Origin: Phyto melanocephala
Taxonomy: Eukaryota > Arthropoda > Insecta > Diptera > Rhinophoridae
Reading direction: 5' to 3'
Length of the DNA stretch: 64,000 nucleotides
Assembly: GCA_941918925.1 (NCBI GenBank)
Contig: OW799233.1
Span: 146,136,223-146,200,222, forward strand
Shown piece after piece: positions 35,410 to 48,017 of this stretch. Each line of letters starts with the position of its first letter. The first letter of the stretch is position 1. The notes under the pieces were generated by a model. That model had not been told where the DNA came from, searched no databases, and worked only from the letters and a program-made list of their open reading frames with translations. The translations under genes were made by a program, and so were the position numbers.

Positions 35410-37236
35410 GGGATTTCCAAAATATATGTATATGCATAATAAGTTCCTTAAGATTGCGTCTGGCGCTTTAGTTAATTTCTGCCAACAACCTAGTTCTTTC
35501 AAAACCAATATTTCAAGTACATGTTAGCTCGTGGTAAAAATTAAGTCACTTAAAAATTCCTTTTTAAATTTGATTAAGTTCGAGTTACATTAATTATATG
35601 TACATAATCTCTAGCACATTTCACGCCAATAATTTAATTAAAAATAATCGTACATATGTACATGTTTATTTATGTATGTATATTAAGAAAACTATATTTA
35701 AAAATCTTATCACAACAAGCTATATATACACAAAATTTCAATTATTATTTAAATTCAGCAAAATTATTGCGACAACTCTCATATTAAGAACCTTGCTTTA
35801 ATTGAGTGTTTTTAAATAAAAGACAGAAAGCAAAAAATGTGTATGTATGTACTTATATGTGGATGATTAAACTAAAGTACAATGGAATAAACTGATACTA
35901 CAAATGAAATGCAAAATAAAATACAATTGTAACAATATAAAATACACTTGCAACACCAGCACATAATGTTTTTCATTTTCCACTCCATTTAAATACCAAC
36001 AATAAAAATCAAAAAATGCTCAAATAAGCAACCGCTAAAGATGAACTAAATATGTTAAACAAGAGAATACGAATAACAATAAAAACAAGTAGCATATGCT
36101 ACAAATAGGCTGACTACTCTATCGATTAAATAGAATGACCAATACAGTTACAATCTAGTGGCGCATTTATGTTCAATTTGCTACAGTTTTCATTACTGTT
36201 TTATATAGTATTTAGTACATGTATTAGTGTATGACAGTAAGACTTATTATTATATTATTATTGTGTAAACGATTATTAACTTTTTAAACTCTAAGTATAA
36301 AGTACAAATCTACATACAAATGTGCGTTTAGACGATTGAACGTGTATGTAGAATTTGATGCAACATTGTTTTTATCAATGTGACATTAGCGACAAAAAAC
36401 TATTTACTTGACAAAATCGTTAAGGCTGTTATAAATATAGTAATGAGCATAATAGTAGTGGAATGTAAAAAATAATACAATAGTTAAGAATTTTAATAAT
36501 CAATAAATTCGACACCACACTGCTCATTTCTTTGAATAGTGTAATTTAGTAGAATACTTCATATTACCTTTTAAATCGATATAACACAAAGCTCAGGGTG
36601 GAAATTATGGTATTTGAACGCTACCGAAATTTTTATATTTTTATGAGAATCTATAATCAGTATATTATACTAAAAGCACAGCGAACTCGAAGTACGAGGA
36701 AAATTGCGCTAGTGATCGAATGCTTATGCTTCGGCAAAAACGTATTATTTTAAATTTACAAATAAGTAAAATGTATAATAATATTGTAAGAGTATGATTT
36801 AAAGCATCCAGTGATCTGGGAATTAAAATTTCCAACTAAACTTTTGCCATTTGTTCAAGTTGCATTTCATAGTAACGAGACTAATGTTGGGTTCATAGTA
36901 TTTCTGGTATATCAAATTTTTACACACTAATGTGGTATTCAGTTAGTAACATATTAGACTGTTTAATAACTTCAAATTATTAAATTTTTAGATAGCTTAA
37001 AATCTTTTTTTATAATTATGAGAAAAACACATGGTACGGTATTTTTTATATTTCTAAAATTTACTCAATTGTTTGGTGCCTATTATAGACATCAGTAGAC
37101 ATAAGAAATGAGAAATAGAAATACCACTATGCTTACAATATTGCCCACCGAAGGATGAATATAGAAAGCATAACAAAAATTTCTTAATAATATGAAAGAA
37201 TATTAACAAAAGAAGAAAATCTTATCTAATAGGAAA
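35410..37236. other. AT-rich non-coding stretch
   Basis: No element ends, RNA genes or coding sequence recognised. Short ATGTACATGTTTATTTATGT repeats near 35655-35680. Confidence 0.45.
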
Positions 37237-38189
37237 ATAAGTAAGAGCACCATATTCGACTGTGCAGAATTTGATGTAATTTTATAGCCCAGAATTTATT
37301 ATTTTGTTATTAACAGTAATCGTTATGAAATAATATCTTTATATTAAAATATATATCACCTTCTTTGTATAATTGCGATATGCTAGTAAAAGGTTTTCGT
37401 AAATTTAGGGCCATTATTACAACTTGCCTTTAGTTAAAATTAGGATTTTTTGTGCCCGATAAATAGCTTAGCATTATTACAACTTCCATTTTTTATTGTA
37501 ATTATTGTTAACAATAATAATATTGAATAGATAAAAGGATAATACATGAGGGATTTTTAATGCAAAGCCATTTATCGATGCGACAAATCCCTGCCTTTAA
37601 CTAACGGCAAGTTGTAATAATGGCCCTTAGTCTTTTAATGAAAGTGGGCGTTAATGTAGGAGCGTCAATATAGTTTCTGCTACAACAGAGATATTTTAAT
37701 ATAGTCCTTTATTGTTTTATATGTACCGAAAAATACACTCTGCGGTATAAATATTCATATATTTTATTCTATTGCATGAACTTAAGCAATCTTCAGGAAA
37801 AAATTTCTTTAGTCAGGAAATATACATTCGAAATTTCATGGCTCTACGTTAATGCGTTTGGACACATTTGAATATTATTCGATGTTAGAAGGACATGATT
37901 TATTTGACCTACTCTTGCATTACGAGCTGTAACTTTCTTCCTTTTTTTCCGTTTAGCACATTTTTAATACCAAACAAACCTTGTGTATAAGAAATATTCC
38001 GGCAGTCCGTCTCCCTGACTCTTTCAGTTCGAGTTCTGTCATGCTTTTAACAGATGGGCAGACGGACGGACATAGCTAGATCGTCATAAAATTAAACCCC
38101 GATTCAGAATATATATAATTAATGGGGTCTTAAATGGATATTTCGATGTGTTACAAACAGAATGACAAAGTTGGTGGCGGGTATAAAAA
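37237..38189 (-). mobile_element. Helentron/DINE-like element with a nested MITE
   Basis: The 5' end TTTTATACCCGCCACCAA is at 38188, core CCCCATTAATTATATAT at 38110-38130 and GTCCGTCCGTCTGCCC at about 38055-38072. The worn 3' hairpin CATATTCGACTGTGCAGAAT is at 37252. The mariner-MITE site is empty here (CTTTGTATAATTGCGATATG at 37353). It carries a different MITE at 37408-37626 and no full array unit. Confidence 0.82.
37405..37629. mobile_element. MITE, 219 bp, GGGCCATTATTACAAC ends, TTA duplication
   Basis: The element is 37408-37626. Left end GGGCCATTATTACAACTTGC; the right end is its inverse GCAAGTTGTAATAATGGCCC, extended inward by TTAGTTAAA/TTTAACTAA. TTA at 37405-37407 and 37627-37629 is the target duplication. 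Removing one copy restores the host repeat (TAAATTTAGTCTTTTAATGA, compare TAAATGTAGTTTTTCAATGA at 50872). The TTA duplication and GGGCC start fit PIF/Harbinger. An internal partial copy of the TIR (CATTATTACAACTT) starts near 37472. Confidence 0.9.
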
Positions 38190-38594
38190 GAAAGACAAAT
38201 TTAGAAATAAAAGCTATGCTTCCCATTTTCGAAGTACATAGATAGAAGTTTAAAATTAAGTATGATTGTACTGATAAAGGGCACTGAGGATGAAATCATA
38301 GCTGGTTTCGAAAATGCATTTCACTCGGCTAATATCGGAATAATTTTTTTTATACTCATTAATGTTAAGGATTTAATTTAACGCCTTTAATGAAGTTGTA
38401 TGATAGAAAAATGAACTTAAGCTTGAATAAAATGTTTTACAATAAATTATTTTCTTAATGAAACATTTTAAAGTTGAATGTAAAAATATTTGCTTTGATC
38501 CAAAAGAGTAGTCTCTTATATTTAAATTTTTTAACACAGCTTGGCCGTACTGTAGTGGTGGTCTTTAGCTTCCTGAGTTATGATATCACATGAT
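38190..38594. other. AT-rich non-coding stretch
   Basis: No recognised structure. Confidence 0.45.
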
Positions 38595-39332
38595 CTACAC
38601 GCAAAGAAAAAATATGGTTGTGGTAACCATAAACGAAGAGCAACATACTATGATTGAATTGTATGATTATGTTTAAAATAATAATGGTTACCAGTTATCA
38701 TTATTATGTTTAATTAAAATATCATTCAATAATCATATATATGACTACAATTGTAATCAACAATCTTTGCTTTTTTACGGCAAATTATTGTCTTTTGCTG
38801 TGACATACACATAATGATTGTACTTACCAATTTAATTGCAATTTTTTTAACAATATTTTTTTACACTTTCTCGTTTATTTTTAAATTTTCTTCAATTGCT
38901 CAAAATTTTTGTTCCTTTGTTTGACATTTCAAACTTTTAAAATAATAAAAATTTATTCAGCAAAAAGAAGAACAATTGAAATCAAATTATTATTAAAAAA
39001 AATCATAGCTTGATTATTTTGTAATCATACTGTTGTCTCACTTATTATTCAATGATTATTTTTAATTTTTAATGCTTTTGAATATAATGTTATTTTTGTC
39101 GCATTTATTTTCTTATATCATACTATTTTTAAATGATAACCATTTTGAAATTTTTACGAAAAGTAATCATTAAATGATACAATTCAAACAAATGCTTGAT
39201 TTTAGTGACAAAATATATGATGAAATGAAACAAAAATAACTATTACTTGTTTTCGACAACCAAATATTGCTTTAGAAAAAATAATATGACCGTCGTGATC
39301 ATGTCGTAACCATGGTTTTTCTTTGCGTGTAG
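38595..39332. mobile_element. TIR element, 738 bp, CTACACGCAAAGAAAAA ends
   Basis: CTACACGCAAAGAAAAA at the left and TTTTTCTTTGCGTGTAG at the right, with the next bases also related (ATGGTTGTGGTAACCAT against ATGGTTACGACATGATC). The interior is very AT-rich and full of AATGATTA/TAATCATT words. It has no ORF. Target duplication not evident. A worn relative is at 60744-61200. Confidence 0.8.
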
Positions 39333-42300
39333 GCGGCTTGGTTTTATAAATCTTTGCAGTTAGTCGAAGTTTTTAAAAGGTTTGTGTAAAAATGTTTATT
39401 TACGTTTTTTCTTTTGGTTAAACAAAGAAGTTATCTTCACAGAGAAACACTTGTTGTAATAAATACTATGATTGCCCTTTATGTTTTGGTATTGGGCAAC
39501 CCTAGTGCAGAAATAAGGCAATTGACGTTCCTCAAGTATATTTGGAGATTTTTGAGATTACTTATACGAAATTAGAACGTTTTGACATACGAATGATATT
39601 TTTGTTGTAAGTTGAAAAATTTAGGTCATTCAAAAAATGTAATTAACTGTGAGCATTTTCGTGAGAAAACAACTATCAACGTGAATTAATTTTGCAATAG
39701 TGGAGCGGTGAGCTTAAGTCGATTTTTAGCGATGAAAAAGTCGTTCCAAAAATGTTTATATTCTGGAAAACATTGTTGGTATGAGTGAAATTATATTGAA
39801 AAAACGTCACGTAAGGCAGCATGTAAGGCAACTATATAATATATATATTGGAACCAGCATACATTCAATATAGCATCAACATTTGGCTATAAAAAAGGTT
39901 ATTTTGAATCTCAAATAATTTGGAAATCGTTTAAAAAAAAGGTTCGTGTCAATTGGCTCAAAAAATAAGAAATAATGGGCAAATATGCCATTAAGGTGCT
40001 TCAATATATGGGAATGACATCGAGAATTTATGCTTAAGAGCTTGAAAGTCATCTATATGGATACTTTAAGATGAGAAAAACCCTGAAAAATTCATTCAAA
40101 ATGGAGTCAGAATGCATGTCTTGGAAGCTCCTCGATCGGTATAGATAAAGTGTTACGAAATTGGTTTATACGTACATATGCATTCTAAATCATCATGAAG
40201 AATATTTTAAAAAGCAATAAAATCTTTTTCGATCTTTTTTTCAACGAATTGTTATCTCTATTCCTAAAATAGAAAAGGAAACCCTCATAATATAATTTGG
40301 TTCGATACAATCATCTATAGTCTACATTAGACATTTGATAACCACAAAATAGAAATTAAATTGCAAGAACAACACATTCCATCGGAAATAATTCTGTTGT
40401 CAAAATGAAATTGTTCTCTGTGTGTTTTTATCTTTTTCATAAATCACCCGACATCAAATGCTCTCTAGTGTTTAGTTTATTGTAAAACGGAGGCCGTATG
40501 GTCATTTTTTAATTGAATCAATTGAACGGTTTCTTAATTTCTGTCATTGTATGTTTGTGGTTTTCATAACTATAGACACTGTGATCTCAATGAACTCAGG
40601 GGTTGGAGACTCAATCAAATTAAAGTGTGCATGAATAGCATGACTCTACTACACTCAATAAAAAAAGTATACTTAATAAAATGTAATCATAATGCATACT
40701 TTTATAAATACACATACTAGAATACATAAATATGAATATTTTGTAGTTGCAAAGAAAAATTCACATACTGATCATGTGGACAGATCCATTCACACATGTA
40801 AACTTATTTATAAATGACATGCGCATTTCATGATTGTAGTGGTTCTTACTAATGTTGTTGTTATTATTTTCATACACTTACTGTATGTATGATTGACGGC
40901 TACATTCTACTGATTAGTCGAAAAGATATGGGGGCGCATTATGATGAAATGCTGGCTTTGATGGCTTTACTATGTGTATGTATGTATGTACTTACAATGA
41001 CTGGACATCTGAAATAAAATTAACGAAAAAGCAAAAATTAAAAATAATAAATGCTCAAAAAAGCAATGACTTTGGGCGTATGATCACAGCTAAGATCAGT
41101 TTGAAATTTGAGCTCAGCCGGTAAACTTAAATTACTTGATTACTAAAAATAGAAAATAGTACTGGAAAAAGAAAACTTTTTTTTTTATTTTTCTGTGGAA
41201 GTTTCTTTTTAGGAAATTGGAAATATGTGGAAAATATAACTATAAAAATAAAATTTAAGTGAAGATTAAAAAGACAAAAATTAATTAATAAATCCTAATA
41301 TAACACAAAACTTTAAATATTATCTGCTAATTCTTAATAACAAAAACAATATTATCAATTTTCAAAATGGTTAAAAAACATTAATAATTGCAAACAAACA
41401 TAATTAAAATTTGTTCAAACAGTAATATTTAAAACTCATAAATCTTGTTTTTTTTCCTGATAACAACTTTAATTGTCTTCGACTATTTTTAAACATATTT
41501 TAAATGTAAAAAACTTTTTAATAAAAATTATCAGCATAAACCTACTAATAAACATATTGAATTTCAAAACAAAAACGAAAAAATTTAATTGAACTAAAAC
41601 AAAAAAAAAAACATCTGATTAGAAAAAATTCTCACATTTCATTAAAAATTTTATGATTATAAACTTAATAAACAACTATTTTATAAATAAATTACACAAA
41701 CGAGCACTTTCGAAGCGTTTGTCCCTGTGGCTTTGTTTGTGTTCGCATACACATATTAAGGTTAAGACCCCGCAAAAGCAGCAAGCGATAATCTTTATCA
41801 ACTTTTCGACTGCAAGTCTACGTTGCTTGCTTCATAAATAAAACTAGAGCCGAAGCATTTGCAGCTGTGTTTGTGTTTGTGTTTGCCAAATGACTGCTAC
41901 TAAATGCAATGCTTAAATAAAAATATTTCTTTTATCAATTCCAGTAGCAAATTTGTTTACAATTTTTTTTTAAAACTTTGTATTTATAAACAAAAAAATT
42001 TTAAGTAAAAACGATTTAAAAACTTAAACAACAGAAATTTCTCGTGCGCTGATAAAATGTTTAAGTCATATTGTGTTTTTATTAAACAAGAAATTAACTT
42101 TGAGTTGCTCATCAAAATTTGGTCCATATAATTCAGTGAAAAATACTAACGGGAAATGAGCGGAATCTTAAATATAAGGTAAGCATTATATATGATATTA
42201 GAAAGAAACTCTTTTTAAAAAATAACCTAAGACACATTTAGGAAAATTTCTTTATCCTTACATGCCATAATACATCGTTAATAAAATTTAAGTTTGAAAT

Positions 42301-42568
42301 TAAAACTTATACCCATTGTAGTAAATAGGCGTGCCTGGGTTAATTTCTCTCCAGATTATTTATAGCCTTCATTTTACACAAAATTTGTATATAAAGTTAG
42401 TAACAATTTTTAAAGAGGAAATGTGTAAACTATTGCCTACCCAAAGAAAAACTGTTGGGCTTCATCAATGCAAATATTTTAGTAAAAGATAAGTACTGGA
42501 TTTTATTAAAAATCGTCATTTAAACGCTCTTTGGTATAATTTCCCATCACAGTATTTTATCGTAAAAT
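39333..42568. other. Long non-coding stretch
   Basis: No transposon ends were found. Around 39650-40160 the sequence is less AT-rich and shows transposase-like wording in several frames (GKYAIKVLQYMG, ELESHLYGYFKM), but I could not place it in a family. At 41690-41890 a less AT-rich patch (CGAGCACTTTCGAAGCGTTT, GTTTGTGTTTGTGTTTGCC) has no gene structure I can support. GTATGTATGTATGTA at 40977-40991 is a microsatellite. Confidence 0.4.
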
Positions 42569-43919
42569 CGATAGAGGTGGGACCTAAAAAGCTAGAGGGC
42601 TCAAATTTTGCCAGAATATTTCTTATACACAAGGATTGTTTGGTATTGAAAATTGGCTAAGTTGAAATATAAAGAAGAGAGTTAGAGCTCGTAACACAAG
42701 AGTAGGTAAAAAAACTGTGTCCTTCCAGCATCGAATAAAAAAGAATTGTGGCCAAACGCATTAACGTAGAGTCATGAAACTTCGAATATATGTTCTTGAG
42801 CAAAGACAATATATCTTTCTGAAAATGGCTAATATCTATGCATTAGAAAAGGAGTTATAGATCAAGATGTACAAAAATTTATACCGCACAGTGTATATTT
42901 TAAATTTAAAAGCTGATAAACTGACATAATACGATGTACGATTTTGAAAATATGCAAACATTAGTTAAAGGCTTTGTTCTAACTCGAAATAAATGTGACA
43001 CGCCCACTTTGACGCCTACCTCCCATATAAGGTTTTATATTAAATTCATATAATTTCTCTATGAATAAAGATTTTGGAATTATAAAGGACTATATTGAAA
43101 TATCTAAGTTGTACTCATTAGCAGAATAACTTCGACACGCCTACTATATAACGCCCACATTTTCACGTTATCTACTGCTAGTGAAATTTAAAAGCTCATA
43201 AAACCTACATATTTAAAGGTATGATGATGAAATTTGCTACAGATAACCTTTTAGTCAATATCATTGTTATGCCAGAAACCAAATGTGACACGCCTACTTT
43301 TACGCTCACTTCCCATATAAGGTTTTATCTTAAATTCTTATAATTTCTCTGTGAATAATGATTTTGGAATAATAGTGGACTATATTGAAATATTTAGGTT
43401 GTATTCATTAGCAGAAATAATTGTGACACGCCTACTATAACGCCTACTTTTTACGTTATCTACTGTTAACAAAATTGAAAAGCTCATTAAACCAACAAAA
43501 TTAGAGGTATGATGATGAAATTTGCTACAGATATCTAGTCAATGTCATTGTTATGCCAGAAAATTTAGGTGACACGACCACTTTAATGTCTGCCTCCCAT
43601 ATAACATGTTAAATTCATATAATTTCTCAATGAATAAAAATTTTGGAAGAATAACGGACTATATTGAAATATCTTTATTTTATTTATTAGCAGAAACTAT
43701 ATTGACATGGCTAATTTAACGCCCACTGTCATTGAAAGATTAAATTTACGAACACATTTTACTAGCGTATCGCAGTTATACAAAGAAAGTGATACAAAGA
43801 GATTATTCCACAGCGATTACTGTTAATAACACAATAATAAATTCTGTGCTACAAATTACATTAAATTGGTGGTGGGTATAAAAGATTCGACACAACCGAA
43901 TATAGGGCTCTTACTTGGT
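42569..43919 (+). mobile_element. Helentron/DINE-like element, 5'-truncated, old
   Basis: Begins inside the family at GATAGAGGTGGGACC and includes three diverged array units (ACGCCTACTA markers near 43137, 43429 and worn at 43700). It ends with GATTCGACACAACCGAAT and GCTCTTACTTGG. At 43770-43790 GCAGTTATACAAAGAAAGTGA gives the empty site for the mariner-derived MITE found in four other copies. Confidence 0.82.
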
Positions 43920-45526
43920 TTTTATCACCACAACGTTATTTACAGCTAGGCTCTTTTATTAAAATCTTTTTATATCCGCAAATATAGTAAGTGTAAAAAA
44001 ATGAATATTTATCCAATATTTTATTGTTATCATACATTTTTTTTGAAGAACAATTATTAGAAAATTTAATTTATATTTTAAAAAATAATTTTGAATTAAA
44101 GCCATTTCATATTAAAATTAGAAATAAGAATTTTTATTATTACGGTTTAAAAAAAAATAAGTAAAACAATTAAAAATTAATTAAGTACATTTCTTAGTAC
44201 TCTAAAGTATACATATACAATCATACGAATACTTAAAGCTAAATAAAATGTGTAAGTAGAATATGTGTTGGAGAAGTGTATGTGTGTGAGAGAATGTCTA
44301 CCGGAAACTGGCAATAAAAATGTAAAGTAACAATGTACAACCAACCACTTCAATGGAATTATTTTTGCATAAATAAGCAACTGGAAAAATAAGAAAAAAA
44401 TTTTTTACGCTAGTAAGTGTATGTATCAAACGAACCTAGCTGCAAAATCAAATCCACCTAAAGCAATTTGTTGATGTGTTTTATTTATTTTATACATTTT
44501 TTTTTTGTATTTTGTTTAGTAGAAATAATAATGAAAGAAAAACAATAACAACAACATAACAAATACCATCAAATTGCAAATGCTAACAGGCGTCGTACTT
44601 AATAACGTTTAAAAAAAAGTAAAATATTTAATCTGCCATACTGTATCTACATGTAGACGACATGATTTTTTTAGACCAATTTAAATACGTAAGTATGTGC
44701 ATGCATACTTATACAAACTTTATGTGTTTATGTATGTGTATAACACATACCCTACCATGTGTAAGCTTTTATATACTTACGAAAGGGTTTTAACATTTCT
44801 TTCTACTCCTGTTTAAAAAATCAGTTAACCGTGTAAAGCAAAATGGTTTTCTGGTAAGAATTTAACAAGAAAATTATGTTATTTACAACACTCCAATAAA
44901 AACACAATTTCAATAATAAGTCGAAAAAAATAAACAAAAACAAAATTGTACTTTAAATGTCAAATGTCTAAAAAGAAAACATAGTTACAAGTGAGTGTAT
45001 GTTGGTGTACTTTTAAATGTGTATATACTTAGCTTTTGATTAAAGTATGCAATAAAGTGAAACATATAGTTTTACAGCAGAGCACAGTGGCATCAAAATT
45101 TGTTTTTACATAAATTCTTTATTTATAAAGCTAAAACTTTAAATAATATGTCTGTGCTTTAAATCCATAAGCGCGTATGTTAGTTTTAAAAATTTTAAGT
45201 TTTTGTTGTAAAACTCTTTTCTATTAAATGATAGTTTTGATAATATTAGTAGTTTAAAAATAATATTATTAGTTTTTATATTTAAACAAACAAAATATTG
45301 GCAACATTACAAAATTACCTTACTAAAACTTTTATTAATCAAGACTTCTCTTCTTGACCTCGTAAGTTCTAAAACAAAAATTATCTCAACGTTTATACGT
45401 GAAAAAAATACAAATTGTAATAAAATTAATTACAACTTAGACCTTCACAGAGAGATCAGTATCGGTTGTGCGTATCAGAATTGTTGTCAATTGTATAGTT
45501 CAGTCATGATAGTAGAAATATATCTT
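43920..45526. other. AT-rich non-coding stretch
   Basis: No recognised element or gene. The 67-codon minus ORF at 44177-44380 has no family features. Confidence 0.45.
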
Positions 45527-45529
45527 TGT

Positions 45530-46440
45530 ACCGGGTGTTTTATATAGAGGTGCAAAACTTTAAATTCGCAAAGGGTTTTTAACCGGCGGCCTTTTTGTCA
45601 GCTGTAATGATTTATGTTTAGTTTCTTTTGGCATTTCAACATAAACACACTAACGCATGGATAGCAAAGCATAGATTCGGTGAATGGGCCTTAAACTAGA
45701 TTGCCGTTGATCCTGATTTTCATGGACGAATTTTGTTTAGCAATGAAGCCTACTTTTGTTTGAATGGATAAAGATCGCTATTTATTTATATTTTATTTAT
45801 TTATTTGAGTCTACGGGTTATAGATCCTTACAGACTATAAAGCAGTACATACAAATTGTTTAATATTTGTTATTCAATATATTGTTAATTTTTATTGAAC
45901 TCGGTACAAATCCTTAAAAATGGATCGAAGTTGGCATAATTAGTTCTGAAAACTTTGACTGATAGAGGACAAAAATAACGTGTACAACGAGGTGGTACAT
46001 CAAAAAGATATTCGCTATTAGAAAATCCGAGCATTTGCATCCTTTAATTAAATTTAGAACAAACGTAACATTTGACTTTTTAAAGCTGACAGCTTCACTA
46101 GTGCAAGTCTACTAGTATAAGGCGGCGAATTCCACTGTAAGCCACGAAAACAAAATAACAATAACTGTTTTTTCTCATATTTAATTCTATAAGAGCCATT
46201 GATATTGACATATTCGTTCATAAATTGAACAACCATTAGGTTCAGGATCTGTTCAACAGATGACGTAACATGTCACACAGCTTGTGCCACAAATCAATTA
46301 TTGAAGGAAACGTTTGGTAATCGCATAGTTTTAAGTTTTGTAATCATGAATTGATCTCACAGATCCTGGAATTGAACGCCACTAGACTTTTTTCTGTGGA
46401 GATATGTGAAGTCACTAGCCTACGCTGATAAGCCCGAAAG
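45530..46440 (+). pseudogene. Tc1/mariner-like transposase relic, split by a LINE
   Basis: A terminal-repeat-like GGGTGTTTTATATAGAGGTG is at 45534. The first coding piece near 45685-45770 reads EWAL, then IAVDPDFHGRILFSNEAYFCLNG (first catalytic Asp replaced by Asn in SNEA). The second piece, from 46260, reads DDVTCHTACATNQLLKETFG (second Asp) and, with a stop, TPLDFFLWRYVKSLAYADKPE (the PLDFFLWG motif of the family). Between them lies a LINE fragment in the opposite orientation, and the stretch from YVNKQ to the WFQQD motif is missing. The reading has stops, so it is dead. Confidence 0.75.
45777..46262 (-). pseudogene. 3' end of a Jockey-like LINE, 5'-truncated
   Basis: The minus strand reads NINGSYRIKYEKKQ, LQWNSPPYTSRLALVKLSAL and, after a frameshift near 46060, EYLFDVPPRCTRYFCPLSVK then RTNYANFDPFLRICTEFN and stop. 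This is the order of the post-polymerase tail of Jockey/CR1-type ORF2 (PPY..RL..L.LP.L..RR, then V.R.TR.F.P, then RTNY...P..R....FN). A 3' UTR ends in AAATAAATAAATAAAATATA, a simple tail typical of these LINEs. It is inserted in the transposase relic described at 45530-46440. Confidence 0.75.
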
Positions 46441-46814
46441 AGATTGTGAATCCTGCAATATAAATTTTATAACCACTAAAGAAAAGTTCAATTGGAAGCA
46501 CTAAACTAAACTTCTTGCTTTCGCAAACACAATTCTGGTTGATGGTTAAAAGAAAATGACGGTAGAACATAATCTTATTTAGATAATGAGTTTTACTTAT
46601 CATATATATGTGATAACGTGCCGTCTTTTTATATGTAAATTTCCGCTCCGAATTTACTACATACAATTTTATTCTCTCTATGTTCTTAAATAAGTATTTA
46701 AAAGTGATTGTTACTTTTTTTCTTATTTAGAATTTTTAAATGTGCAAAAAAATTATAAACAGATAAGAGATTGTATCTAATAAAAAATCATTGATAAACT
46801 CTTCTCTGTAATGC

Positions 46815-47310
46815 CAGGGATATATATAAGTTTGTCATTGCGATTGTAATTTCTACAATATTAATTTTTTGAATAGACATTTGATAGACCAATGTCTTTT
46901 CGCTTGTTAGTTGAAATCATTTTTTATACCGCCCACATGTTTTTCACACCTGTACTTGGTATAATTTTTTACCAAATATTTTGTAAAAAAATGTATTCAA
47001 ATCCACAACGATCTTCTGCTCTGTTGTTTTACGACAAAAGTAACAAATTTGAGCCCTATAATAATTTATAGACACGTGTGTTACTATATATATTTTATAT
47101 ATCTAGGGCTATGTTTACCAAATGGGTTACTACTAGGCAAAGTATAACTTTTATTGTCGAAAAACATAAATTTTTTTTTGGTTATGGACACCAAAATAAC
47201 GAATACTCTCCTTGATAAAAAACCAACAACTCAGTTTGAAACTAACTGAGATATGAGCACCAAATTTAGGCATGTAAACCGACCGAATTTAGGCATGTAA
47301 ATTTAAAGCT
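46815..47310 (+). mobile_element. Possible decayed Helentron-like subfamily 2 remnant
   Basis: GGGATATATATAAGTTTGTCATTGCGATTGTAATTTCTAC resembles the start of the 18593 copy in two blocks, and AACTGAGATATGAGCACCAA at 47245 resembles a later block. The sequence between is not alignable by eye. Confidence 0.45.
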
Positions 47311-47702
47311 ACTTCAATTAATAATATTGTTACAGATTGACATTTTTATTAAAGAAGTTTTATTTAAATTTAGCATTTCGTATGGCTTGCTGGTTGGTCG
47401 ACTAACATGTTAAGTAATACACAACCATAATTTTCAATCATGTGCGGCATACTTTAAGGAGTTGTTGTTTTTTTTCTTACATATTACTTAACTACTACTA
47501 CTGCATGTACCAGAATGTATGTGTGTTCGAAAACTTTGTGGAATATTACAGAATGTCAATTAAGTGGCACTGCCAATATTAATAGTCGACCAGCACCGCC
47601 AGGTGAAATTATTATAACAGTAGAGATTGCTAAGTGTGTATTAAATTGAGTTTGATAATAAAAGTATGTAAGAATAAGAAAAATAATACGTTAAGTATTG
47701 CC

Positions 47703-48017
47703 TAAAGGAGCTAATACACGGTATGTTTTTTACATCTGACTTGTCAAATTCTCCACTGCTAATATAAACATGTCGTGTGTTACCTTTAAAACATTACTTC
47801 TGTAAAAACACATGTGTTGAGACATCTGACAAAATTTTAATTAGAGTGCGCTCTATTTTCTTCTGTAAAAAACATGTGACATCAGTCGTTGGCACAAATC
47901 TCTGCTGCTGCAAAGCAGTCAGCGTAAAAGTACAATTGTGACAGACATGTAGATTAACATATGTCTCACACATTTTAAAGTCAGATGTAAAAAACATGCC
48001 GTGTATTATAGCCTTAA
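47703..48017. mobile_element. MITE, 309 bp, long TIRs, TAA duplication
   Basis: The element is 47706-48014. Left end AGGAGCTAATACACGGTATG and right end CATGCCGTGTATTATAGCCT pair with small indels and continue inward through TTTTTTACATCTGACTT (about 37 bp). TAA at 47703-47705 and 48015-48017 is the candidate target duplication (TWA type). Internal ACATGTGACATCAGTC and GTAAAAAACATGTG words repeat the TIR sequence. The 90-codon minus ORF at 47794-48066 runs through the TIR and is not a gene. Confidence 0.82.

Noticed and set aside
39650..40160. Possible transposase relic (GKYAIKVLQYMG and similar readings)
   Set aside because: I could not order motifs of any known family in any frame; left as unassigned.
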